From: Apiospora phragmitis
Lineage: Eukaryota; Ascomycota; Sordariomycetes; Amphisphaeriales; Apiosporaceae
Length of the DNA stretch: 64,000 bases
NCBI GenBank assembly: GCA_038363925.1
Contig: JAQQWL010000015.1
Location: 1,798,001-1,862,000 of the forward strand
Reading direction: 5' to 3'
Below are positions 47,333 to 58,251 of this stretch, in pieces (the first letter of the stretch is position 1; every line of letters begins with the position of its first letter). Made by a program: the position numbers and the translations under genes. Under the pieces are notes generated by a model. The model made no database searches. It saw only the letters and a list, made by a program, of their open reading frames with translations, and was not told where the DNA came from.

Positions 47333-49868
47333 TCACTGGGCGTCATGGTGAGCAGAACACTTCCCATGCTGCACCGTCATCCACTCAGGCAAGCCCAGCA
47401 CCGTCCTCTTCAGCTTCTGGTACTGCCCGAACTGGGCGTTCATCTTGTGCTCGACGAAGCTGTGGCGGACCTGGCTCCAGCTGTGCATCATCTGCGCCTC
47501 TTCGACCGAGAGGCCATTCAGAAGACTCTCGTCACCGTCCGCGTTCTGGTTGTGAAGCTGCCCGTCGGGTCCGGCAAGGGGCAGGACGCGCCTCCAGGGC
47601 TTCTCTTGGCACTCGCACGTCTCCCATTTCGGGGTGGAATTCTTGTCCGAGTCGTCCCCGAAATCGGGCACGCGCGGGACTTTGCCCTCGTTCAGGTACG
47701 CGCGGATGTGCCGGATGGTGCACATGGAGGTACACGCCAAGGTGCAATGCCCCAAGCCGTCTGCCTGTTCCACAATGCTCGCGCCCGCGAACTTGCGCGT
47801 CATCTTCAGGGCCGCGTAGAGCGGGGTGACGGGGTCGAGATGGTTCGTCAGGAACAGGACGGGGAAGCTGGTGTTGATGGGTGCGGGCTTGCGCGCTGGG
47901 TGGTCGTCCCAGTCCATCGGGGGGTCTTTCGCCTCGATGGTCCAGTCGTTACAGCCCATCATCACACCCATCCAGACGTCGACGAAGGATGATATTGTAG
48001 ACATCTCCTCAAACATCTCCTCGAGCTCCGGTACGGTCTCGTTGAGCTTGTAGCGCTTGTCGCTGCACATCACGGCCTTTTGCGCGTCATCGGGCCAGAT
48101 GGGTAGCGACAGGTTCTTGCACAGGCCGCCTAGGATCAAAGGGTTGATCCACCTTTCTAGCCCTTGGTCCGTATAGATAGCTTGTAGCAACTGCGCTACC
48201 GAAGGGTAGGCTAGGTTAGGCGCATACAGTGCCTGGAAAAGGATCATTCGTATATCACCAGTATTCAGTATGGCGGGTATGTTGCCTCCAACATTAGTCA
48301 CAATCTTGGGCTCTCGCAAGAGCTTTGCCAAAAGGTCATGATAGCGGCTCTCGATGTTCTTTGGGGTGTCTCCCTTTTGGTAAAAGGCACAGTTTTCCTC
48401 GGCCTCAGCACAGTAGCTGAAGAACTTGCCAAAGATGGCATCGGAATCGACGATGGAATCCCTCCAGACAGGCTCCACTAGTAAAGGGGTCAGTAGGCAA
48501 GTCGAGAACATACGCGAGAGCGCGAGTCTCGGGTGCTCACCATAATGGTCGGCGTCTACAACACCATCCAGCATAACTCGGCCCACCGAGTCCGGAAACA
48601 TGGCGGCAAATGTTGCGCCCAGCAGGGTGCCGTAGCTGAACCCCCAGTAGACCAGCTTCCCCTTGGTACTCTGCAGTGACTGGTCGTGATTAGAGTTCAT
48701 CTCATCCGACTCCGGATGGGGCTGGGCAGGCTTGGCAGTCTCATCGGCCGATTCCCTCCATGCATCCCAGGCGTGGACGATGGACAGCATGTCCCTGGCC
48801 ACGTTCGGCGTGCTGCTGTACTGGAAGATGCTGCCATCGCCGCTTTCATCGGACACCTGCTGGCAGAGCTTGGCGAGAGCCCGGGCACGAACATCGAGCT
48901 TGGACAAAGCTACATTGCTCGAGTTGACCAGGCCGACGTCGTGGCCCGACATCTCCCACGTGAGCCTATTCATCAGGGCCATGTTTTGGCCAGCAACACC
49001 GTTCCAGTCATCCGCCACGAAACAATTGGCTTGAGGGGTAGTTGCGCCTGTCCAAGGTTTGCACGAATTAGCATGAATGCGATCAAACCATAGATGATTC
49101 CCCTCCTTTGGTGGTGCGTGGGAGCCCTCTTACCAATTCCTCTCGGGTCGAAACCGATGATATCGCGATCCGTCCCAACGACGCCTTGAATTTGTTGGCC
49201 GGAGCCAAGAGCAAACATGGCGCCACTGCCGCCAGGCCCTCCCTATCTTCCGTTTAGGTTTACGGTCGGCAGCATTCGGGGTAGTATTCGGTGAAAGCTT
49301 ACTGGATTCAAAAGCAGAGGCGACTCGCCATACGACATGGGTTCATCGGTACGGTTGTGGCCAGGGACCAGGACTATAGCGATATGGACCTTGGGGTGGC
49401 TGGCCGATTCGTTCAATGGGCGATGGTAATCCATCGGCACCGTTAGACGAGCGCATCGCTGCGCGGCGGAAAAGCATGGATGCCATTCAAGCTTTTCACT
49501 GGGCTTGATCTACATGCACATGTACTCCGTACTTAGCATCTATACGATGGGAATATTGGCAGGAAGGACAAGAATCCACGAAGTGTTGTAACAAAGCTTG
49601 TTATGCTTACTTGGCTCCAGACACTGTCTCTGGAAGTCGAATCTGACGTCACGATAGTCTTATCTGGTGCTGCCGCAAGAGGCCATAATTCGAAATACCA
49701 TACTGCGCACAAAGCCGCCAATAGTAACTTCAGGGACCAAGATGCGGAGGTTCCTATATCCGCGACTTGGCGGCGCCGAGGCTGTCGCCTGGGCGCCGCT
49801 GAACCAGCGTAGGCGTCGACAGGCGCGCACTTCTCACCAGAAATGCCTGCCATTGCTTCTAGATGCAA
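47333..49868 (-). CDS. Tripeptidyl aminopeptidase-like S33 alpha/beta hydrolase
   Basis: Five exons, 49868-49611, 49509-49303, 49242-49134, 49047-48541 and 48477-47333, encode about 741 residues. An N-terminal signal anchor (SLKLLLAALCAVWYF) is followed by the N-lobe with VPMDYHRPLN, NPGGPGGSGA and GFDPRGIG. The nucleophile elbow is YWGFSYGTLLG, the Asp lies in TNHLDPVTPLYAA, and the His lies in DGLGHCTLAC. Cys pairs suggest a secretory or extracellular location. The 63-nt intron 48540-48478 (GTGAGC ... ACTAG) is a multiple of three, so the frame reads through it if missed. The family releases N-terminal tripeptides or amino acids and sometimes acts on small molecules. An alternative start lies at 49853. 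Confidence 0.87.
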
Positions 49869-51015
49869 CGTCGACTTAAATCGAGCTTAGAACACATGAA
49901 ACAACGAGAACAAATTACGGGTAATTGAATGTGATGTATTGATGGAATATATGAAGGTAGGATGGGGATTGATGATACTATCGTTCGTCACATTACATAT
50001 GTTCGAGTTGCTGCGCCTTCTGCCTAAACCCCCCCCCCACTAGTGCTGATCTGATATCTGATCTGATGTTGGCCAAGATTATGACGACGGCCGGCACGCA
50101 ACGCATGTGGCATTCTCCAACCAGAACTAATGCATAAACAAATGGCGGAATCAGTGTGATTGATCGTTTTGTTTTCACGTCAATGTCAATGTCAGTCAGT
50201 GTCAGCAACCCCAAGGCAGTCGGTGCGTCACAGGATTCTCAGTCTGAAGAGGTGGAGGATGCTGAAAAACTTTGAATTGGTATAGAACATGGTGTTTCCG
50301 GTACAAGCCATGCTGCAACTGTTGAAACACCCTTCGATCGGTTATGTCTCTGCGAGTTAATTCATGGGGTTTGGCTGAACTACCCTTACTTATTAGTATG
50401 GATGCAAGTAATCTTCGGCAGTCCCTGGCTAACTCGTAGCTTCCGGGGACGCGGACCTACGACCATTCCTCGAACGGGCAAAGCCAAACATTAAAGCCCT
50501 CGCTCGCGGGCGATGGTGCACCAATTCGCTCTAGTACCGGTAAGATGTCACCGTCGCATTGCAACCCTTAAGCGGCTTGGCGGTTCCCCATACCAATCTG
50601 AAGCGTTGGATTCGAAACATTTGACCATCGCAATCCCACGTGCAGCATTTCTGCTTGCTAGCGCCGCGCTACTCCGTACTCATCATTGAATGCTTCATCG
50701 TCCGCCTCCCTGGCTGTCGCCAAGAAAGGAGGCGGTCGCAAAAGAGAATGATGGGAGCGAAGGGGCAGTACAAGATACAAATAGGTCCATCAAGTTTTCT
50801 ATTCCTGGCTGCTGGCCGCCGCCCGGGTCATCACTCACCTTGGCACACGGTCCTCTTGAAACGCCATGGTCGACCGCTAGGCACCGCTATCACGAATCAA
50901 ACCATAGCGAGGGAGAAGAAGAAGAAGAAGAAACCCAGCGCGAGATATGATATGTGTCTCCCGTCTGCTGGGTCGCAATTCTGTGTGGTTCGCGTGTGCT
51001 GTGGGATTGATATTT

Positions 51016-51049
51016 GCTTGGCTGCTTGGCTGCTTGGCTGCTTGGCTGC
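51016..51049. repeat. 8-bp tandem repeat, four copies
   Basis: GCTTGGCT is repeated four times without mismatch, followed by GC. Non-coding as far as can be seen. Confidence 0.85.
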
Positions 51050-52480
51050 ATAGCACTTCCAACCATGAACCCAACGGGTTTGATTGATAAGCTTCCCAAG
51101 CTCATGACACCAAAGGCCAAAGATCTTGTGTCGTATCGCCAAGTCGTCAACCCCTTCCTACCCGCGATCGCATCGCTGGGCAAACCGATGAGCCTCTAAA
51201 ACAGACTCACGGAAGACAGGAGCAAGCGATCGGACCGTGTCTGCTGAACACAACTGAGGTCATATTTATCACCATACCGGCGGAAACACTCCAATGTCGT
51301 CCAAAGTCTCTGTTCAGCTATCAATTGGGATCATGCCTTGTTTGGCGTTCTAGAGAAGTCGCACGCGAGCTCCATGCCCTCTCTGTCTATAAGGGTCTTA
51401 GCTGCCGGCATGGAGTTGTCCACCGGCCTTGGACACGCAAAAGTTGACGCAAAACGAGACTAATAAATGGAACTGGCATCTATGCTACAGTAGCCTAGGC
51501 CATTTTACATACGAGGCGCATTCCGTCCAGCGTTCCTCTCGAGAGACGTTACGGTCCTACTGGCCAATGGCAAGAATTGTTTCCTTAAACAGCCCCGTCT
51601 CGTCTGATACCCAAGCTAGGCCAACAACAGAGGTTCTGATAAGTTTCTTCATCTAAAACATCAGCGTCACTCTGCTTGTCTTGGCTAGGCTATACTACTG
51701 CGACCTATAGCCTACGTCCCCAGCTGCTTGGACGGGCAGGTAATTCGTTTTGCGGAGGCCGTCCGGTGTTGGCGGTCCAGATTATGGAGCCCTTGCTACG
51801 GCCCTTGCCACTACCCTGGCCTAGAAAGCTTCGCATCTTGGTTGTCGGGCTCTGAGCGCGGGGGACAGCACTAGGCCATCGCTACCCCTTGACCAAGTGT
51901 TCTTGGTCTTGGCAGGTTACAGTAGTGCTTGACCCACTTGGCCAATGGAACTTGTCTCACACACTGCGCTGCACTTGGCACTCATTGCACTGCTTCCATC
52001 ATCGTTAGTAAGGGTATTCCGACTATTTCTGTGATTGCGCCCGTCGCATTGACGCTTCCACTGAACCTGGCTGGCTTGGCATCCTCAGCCAAGAGCCTCG
52101 TGGTAACCTCAGCTGCACTAGGCCCGCCCTCATCTCGAATATCTCGCGAAAATCTTGACCCTCTTCGAGGCCTCGACGTCGACTCGCTGTTTCACGGTCA
52201 AGCACCGTTTGACTTGCTTGGCCTGGCCGATAAACAGGGGGCCCGTCTAGGGTTGCTGACTCCAGCTTCTCCATGCCCTAGACGTCTAGTCTCCAGCCTC
52301 GACAGCATCTTGGCCCAGTCCGCTCGTAGATATTTTTATCTCACGATAGAAACGCCTTGGCGGTCGGGAGCAAGTGCCTTCCGTGCTAAACATGGCCTAC
52401 CTTGTTTGCAAGACCCCAGCTTGATCAAAGGGGGAGGGTGGATGGAGATGCTCGCCTCCCTCCGTGAGGCGACTCGTTGG

Positions 52481-52487
52481 TATATAG
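52481..52487 (+). promoter_or_regulatory. TATA-like element upstream of the secreted protein gene
   Basis: TATATAG lies about 200 bases upstream of the start codon at 52689 and is followed by CT-rich 5'-leader sequence (about 52600-52680). Position and context suit a strong fungal promoter. Confidence 0.4.
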
Positions 52488-52688
52488 GAAGGGCGGCACG
52501 GCATCTCGACTTTCTGTTTTGTCTTCAACCAGCTGTGCTCAGGTCCAGAAATCAATACTTACATTTCCGTTTCATTCTTTCACCCGTTTCTACGCTGGTC
52601 GCTGCTTTATACTATTAGTCAATCTCTTAATCTATCCAAACAAAACCTCACCCTTCCAACCCCAAACTCCCCACAACCTACCGTCAAG

Positions 52689-53864
52689 ATGGTTAGCTAC
52701 CGCCTCGTTGCCGCCGCCGGCTTTTTCGCCTCGGTCTACGCCCTTCCCTTGAACATCAACCTTGGTGCCTACTCGCCTGCTTTGTATGTGGACCCTGCCT
52801 AGCCCGACTCACCCTTTTTCGTCTTTGACTCGAGCTAATTCCATAACAGGGTAGTCGGTGATGGTGAAATAAGCTTCGGTGGTGGCCAAGATGTATCCAA
52901 GCTCTTCACGACTCTGGAGGGTGCCGCGCAGCAGAACGCTGCCGGTGGCGCCGCCGCCGCCAAGACCGCCGGTGCTGCCCAACCCGCTTCGGAAGGCGCT
53001 TCTCAGGCTGCTTCTTCGAAAACGTCTTCCACCGATGGCCAGAGCGCTGCTGCTGCTGCTCCCGCCGCTGCTAAGCCCAGCACCCCTGCTCCCGAGGTTG
53101 CTGCTACGCCTCAGGATAGCAGCATTGCTACAAGCGACGCCACTCTCCAGGACCAAGGTACGTCATGAATACGCCCCCAAACTCGACTGTCTCCCATCAT
53201 GTGTTAACACTGTATCTTTAGCTTCCTCCGTCTCAACTCTCCAGGGAATGGGCAAGGAGATTGCCCCGAGGGACACCGCCCCCAAGAAGCGTGACCTTGC
53301 CGGATTCGACCGTGCCCTGAAGTATGCCGAGGCTGCCCTCGTCAAGGGCCCCATCGTCCAGCTCGGTACCGGCAAGGAGGGTGCTGGTGTTGGTATCATC
53401 GTCGACAACCGTCCTGCTGGCGGTGCTGCCGCCAAGGCCGTAGGTGCTGCTGCCAAGGCTCAAGGCGCCGCTTCTGCCGATGTCTCTGCCGCTGCTGCGG
53501 ATGCTTCTACCAAGGAGGCTATGGGCAAGCGAAGCGAGGATGAGTCATCCCAGCCTCGCCGCCGCACCAAGGTCACCACCATGTACGTCCGCCGTGGCGT
53601 CCCTGCCGGTAAGTCCAAATCCTACTACACAAAACTGCAAGCACAGCATGCTGACGAGCATCCTTTCTGACAGAATTACAGACAACTAAGCCCGAGACCC
53701 GCGACGTTAAGTCGGTCCCGGTCTTTGCTGCCCCCGCGGTGAAGAGAGATGAGGACAAGCGCGAGGCGACGACGTCGACCAGCATAGACTCGATCAACCT
53801 GAACGTCGACGACCCTCAGGGCCTCACCATGACCTTCGTCGAGACATCCGAAGACGCCGAGTAA
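52689..53864 (+). CDS. Secreted Ala-rich proprotein with Kex2-type sites
   Basis: Exons 52689-52783, 52850-53157, 53222-53608 and 53674-53864 splice in phase (donors GTATGT, GTACGT, GTAAGT) to 326 residues. A signal peptide (MVSYRLVAAAGFFASVYA) is followed by a Gly segment and a long Ala/Ser/Pro-rich low-complexity stretch. Dibasic Lys-Arg sites occur at APKKR-DL, MGKR-SED, AVKR-DEDKR-EA and an Arg-Arg at YVRR. These are typical Kex2 processing sites, so the product may be cut into several peptides; the most ordered segment is DLAGFDRALKYAEAALVKGP. I do not recognise the family. No repeated peptide copies are visible, so it is not an obvious alpha-pheromone or RiPP-type tandem precursor. Confidence 0.75.
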
Positions 53865-55898
53865 GGAAAGACTGGGGAAGGGAAACTCTTGGATAATATA
53901 TGAATTTCTACTACATTCGATTAATCACTCCAACGTCCTCCTCCCGGTCCGTCCACACGAACGAACCGACCAACTGCGAGCCTAGCGATTGTGCCACTAC
54001 ATATGTCCGATGATACCCATTTGGGATGGAAAGGGAAAGGGGTGGGATTGAGACCAAAAAAAGGGAAACGGCCTTGCTCGACGGGAAGGGACTTGATATC
54101 ACATCACGTACACACGGCCAAGGAGTTGCATTTTGACAAAGGCGATGCTTTTTATTACGTATCACGACAGCCACCCTACAGGAAGAAGCAGGAGCGGCAA
54201 TTCCGGGGTGGTGGTTTGTTAATTTGAGGCGTGCACAGTTTTGGCTTGGGCCTTTTTGCTTTTACATGATAGAGCGACTATTTCTTACTACAATAGTACA
54301 AACAAGCTCCGGCACCAATTTTTTATATATATGCAATACAAAATTTTCTGGAAGAACTCGCCTCGCTCTCTTAACACCAATGAGTTATTCTTCCTGCGTC
54401 ATTAACAGGGGGACTTGTCTCTGACGATGACAGGTGCCAACCCGATTTCAACTCAGTGATCGTCGAGCAGAGCAAGGAGAGAGCTAACTCCTTTTGCGCA
54501 AAAAATAGCTTCTCTTGAGACTACTCAGACGAGTGCCAAGGCCCGTATAGGCCCGGTCGTTTGTGAAACTTCGCGCCGGACTGCCGCACAGAAAACCCCG
54601 AGAAGGAACTGGGAATTGTGGTTCCTGAGGTCCACTACTCAGCTGTGTATGTAGTACATGTAGTTAGGTAGTAGGGCTGTGCTGAGAAACATCTGAACAT
54701 CTGCCCAAGTGTCTACTCAATGCTCATAGACCCTCTCTCTCTTTCCTGCCCCTCCTAAGTACCTAAAAATATGTATGTGTTTGAGAGATATATGGAGAGA
54801 GAGGGAGAGAAAAGTTGCCCGCTAAAACATAAACACAAAAGAGACAAGAAAAAATGTCAGTCGCAGAAACAACAAGGGTTGGGCTTGGTTTAATGCGCGC
54901 TTGTGATTGATCGACGGAAAGATATCGTGTAGTGTGAAACGTTGACACTTGGGGGGCCGGCCAATGATGATCCAGGCGGGTTTCCTCTTTTGGCTATAAT
55001 TAGCTGGCCTCGCATTTTGCACAAGCAAACCGGCCGAGGGAGGTGGGCGACCGATCCGAGTCGGTTTTTTTCCTTCTTCTTTCTTTCTCTTCTTTCTCCC
55101 TCCTTTCCATTTGTCGGCTCTTCCCAGATGCTAGATGATACGGGCATGGCCGTATGCTCCGGGTGGGATCTCAGCTGATGACTTACATGAGATTGGTTAA
55201 GGTTTATTCTCATGTCAAGATAAGGTTCATGCCGCCATTCGCCCAGGTAGTCGTAGGGTACGCGTAGTCGAACATGAATGTCTCTTGGACGAATTAGTAT
55301 ACATGTACTACCCAGCTGGGCCAAGTTTAACTCTTGCATGAAGTATTGCGCTAAATAACTGTATTTACCTGACCTTTCACTGGAAGCATACCAAGTGAGC
55401 CCGGGGATCAAAAGCAGCCTGCGGGATTGGTCAACCTACCGGTGTTCAGGTCTTCCAGCACTTCAGATGGGGCGTATACAGATGGGACGATGATTTTGAA
55501 AAACCTCGGTCACACTCTGTATTTTGGTGTGAAAGCTATGCTGCACACTACTGTAATACCTGGCTTGGGGAGTTAAACATATGCAAGTAGGGCCGTACTT
55601 AGCAGTAGTCTACGTACGGGCTGAAGTCGAGCACACGTTCCGGACATCTTTCCCACCGATTACACTTGGGAGCATCAGGTGGGCACAGTGGGCATCAACA
55701 TCATTCAATTTGTCTTATATGATAGTTCGACGGTAATACGTATCCATATAATAGATGGCATGACGCATGACTAATGGATAATGGGAATCCCGATCGCCTC
55801 CGAGGAGCATAATTATGAGCGCGCTGCGTTGTTTGACACGCCAAAGGTAGCATCTGATCCCGTATGCATAGGCCCTGTCCAATTCGTTTCTAATAAGG
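53865..55898. other. Intergenic, purine/pyrimidine-rich tracts
   Basis: No gene is recognised; the 173-codon frame at 54890-55411 (-) has a low-complexity Glu/Arg/Lys run and no motif. A GA-rich tract lies at about 54783-54812 and a CT-rich tract at about 55060-55110. Confidence 0.4.
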
Positions 55899-57761
55899 TC
55901 ATTTATCCCATTTCTGGTAGCCGTCGTTTTTCTGTTTTTGACGCGTATTCCAGCCCAGCTTTCCGCTGATGCTGTTCACCCAGTCCTCGCTCCGCCGGCC
56001 CTGGGGCATGCACGAGGCGAAGGGGAACCTGCTGGCACTGATCGTTACATAGTCCCCGGGGAAGAGTTCGAGCCGCTCCCGCCCGTCGAAGCTGGCCCAC
56101 GAGTTCGTCCGCGCATCGTACGGGACGCCTATACGCAGCACGATCGTGTCGGGCAGGATGACGGGCCGGAACGACAACGTATGCGCGCAGATGGACGTTA
56201 GTAGCATCACGGGGTTCTCCGGATGGCACAATGAGCCTCCGGCCGCTAAGTTGTACGCCGTGGACCCTGTGGGAGTTGAGATGCAGACTCCATCAGCCAA
56301 GATGGACGTGAAATGCTCGTCATCTGCGAATACTTCGGTATACGACATAGCTATAGAAGGTAGGTTAGCCACTCCGTGTTTCGAACAACTTTAGGTGCAT
56401 TTGCTTACTCGGGTTGGGGCCTCGGTCGACAACGATCTCGTTAAGGATCTCGTACGTGCCATCAGGTCGATGCGTGTGGTCGTCGTCCTTTTCCTCGCCG
56501 ATGAGTTCCTCGATGAGATCCCTCTGCTGCTGCGTCTCAGAGTCGCTCGTCGAGCCTTGGTCCTTGCCCTCCGGCGTGCGTCGCGCCTGGCTTCTCATAA
56601 TAGTGCCTTCGAACCGCAACCTGAGGCTAACCGTGACACCATCTTTCAGTGCCGTTGTCAGGGTGTTTTGATGCTCGGCGAAATCGAACTTGGTGAGGAA
56701 CCCTAGACTGCCAAGAGCGAAACTGATAAACGGGGGGACGATCCTCTGGAACAGCCAACTGGCGTAGAGAACTGTGCCGTCGCCTCCCAGCGTGATGCCA
56801 AGGTCAAATGTGTGCGGCCTCGTGCGGCACAAGTTTTCGTTCCAGAACCGAACCCGCTTCTCTATAGCATCTATCGGCGCATCCGGTTCCAGCTCTCCGG
56901 CGTCGATGTATTCCTGCCGTAGTTCCTCCAACATCCCCTTGAGATCGAAGCGTTTGTTTTCCTTCAAGCTGTCTTGTAGCCAGACCGTATAACGGACACC
57001 CCTTTCTTTGCTCAAGAGCCACTTGGCTATCTCTCTCGTCTTCGGCACCAAGTCGATGTCGAAGACCTTTGTCAATATGAAGATGGAGCGCGCTTCAAAA
57101 TTGAGCCGGACACTGCCTAGCCGTCGACTCAGCTCTCGTACACCCCAAGCCATCTCCCCCAGCTGCTTCTTCGTAAGCAGGCGACTGCTGTGCACTTCGT
57201 GGTTCTCGGCGGATAGGTCCAGCTCTTCGTGAGGTGTGGTGACAGCAACCTTCCATGACTGCTCGTCGGCCTGGCCGGCGTCCGAGGTTTCAGCGCTGTC
57301 TGATTCGATGAAGGCTGGTTTCTTGGCTTTGTGGTGGTGGTGGTGATGATGATGCCCGGGTTGCTGTCCCTTTGGTTCGACCACGCGGTCCAGGCCGACC
57401 TCGCTAGAGAGGTCATCGGGACTAGAATTCCTCCCCAGGCGCTGGCCCGACCTTTCGTTCTCGATGAATTGGTGTACGAGGCATTGTGTCTTCTTCAATG
57501 GCGGGTTCAGGCGCGGTCGTGCGGAATCGCCGTGGGCCATTGAGCTTTTCCTCCGATAGGGACTGGTCGCATCGAAGGACACCTAGATTCAACGAGCATT
57601 GTGTAAGGCGGCTACCTATTTTGAATTGGGTTGCGCAGCCAGGCGAAATCAGGAGGAAAGGCACACACCTCGACCGCTCTCATGTCATCGTCACTGGAAT
57701 GGGAGAGATTGTCGCCTTCATGGGGCTCGGCCGGCGCGGCCGGGTTATGCGAGTTTGACAT
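55899..57761 (-). CDS. NAD kinase (ATP-NAD kinase family)
   Basis: Exons 57761-57669, 57582-56409 and 56350-55899 (donors GTGTGT and GTAAGC; acceptors ATCTAG and TATAG) give a 572-residue protein. It phosphorylates NAD(H) to NADP(H). The N-terminus is a disordered Ser/Pro-rich extension containing an uninterrupted run of eight His. The kinase part has LGGDGTVLYASWLFQ, where GGDGT is the catalytic nucleotide loop, and SLGFLTKF. After the second intron come GVCISTPTGSTAYNLAAGGS and HTLSFRPVILPD. The domain order and long N-terminal extension match fungal cytosolic NAD kinases of the Utr1 type. No frame damage. Confidence 0.93.
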
Positions 57762-58251
57762 TGGTACCGGCGTATTTACCGTGTGATGCGTTTAGTGAGA
57801 GAGCGAGAGCGAGAGAGAAATAATCGATGGTGGTTCAACTTTTTTTCTGCAGATCTCTCGCCGCCAATTCCTTCTCAATTGGCGCTGAGCAACAACCCCT
57901 GGTGCAAGAATTGTTCGGGACGGTAGATGATTCGCCAATGACTGCCGGTAATTGCTGCATCATAGAAAGTGCGCCGCTGTTGGAGAAACTTGGAATCGTC
58001 ACGAAGTCGAGAATAAACTTTAGCGGGGCATGAAACTACTACCCCTCCATCAAGTCCAGCCGTCCATCAGTGGCGCGATTGGCTTCACGTCATCATCATC
58101 TTGGTCAGATCGTGTTTAGGTAATATTCTCTCTAGCCTTCGTTACGCTGTGCAACCCACAAGTTCATATCTCATCAGCACCTAACAAACATCACTCTCTC
58201 CCCGATCGTCCCCGCTGCAAAAGCCACGACAGCCCGAAATCTCTGTTGAAC
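57762..58251. promoter_or_regulatory. Divergent promoter region, NAD kinase / rvt
   Basis: About 490 bases separate the two divergent starts. A GA-rich tract (about 57791-57818) lies just upstream of NAD kinase. No gene is recognised. Confidence 0.4.

Larger units (their letters stand above)
49869..52688. other. Long intergenic region with simple repeats
   Basis: No convincing gene is seen. A 229-codon frame at 51929-52618 has no motif, runs into the likely promoter of the next gene, and is probably chance. Simple sequence includes poly-C at 50029-50039, GATCTGAT-type repeats near 50045-50068, GAA units near 50915-50935, and four copies of an 8-mer at 51016-51047. Confidence 0.4.

Noticed and set aside
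51929..52618. 229-codon open frame on the plus strand
   Set aside because: No domain or motif, compositionally odd, and it overlaps the TATA element and leader of the secreted protein gene; most likely a chance frame.
54890..55411. 173-codon minus-strand frame
   Set aside because: Dominated by a Glu/Arg/Lys low-complexity run from a CT-rich tract; no motif.
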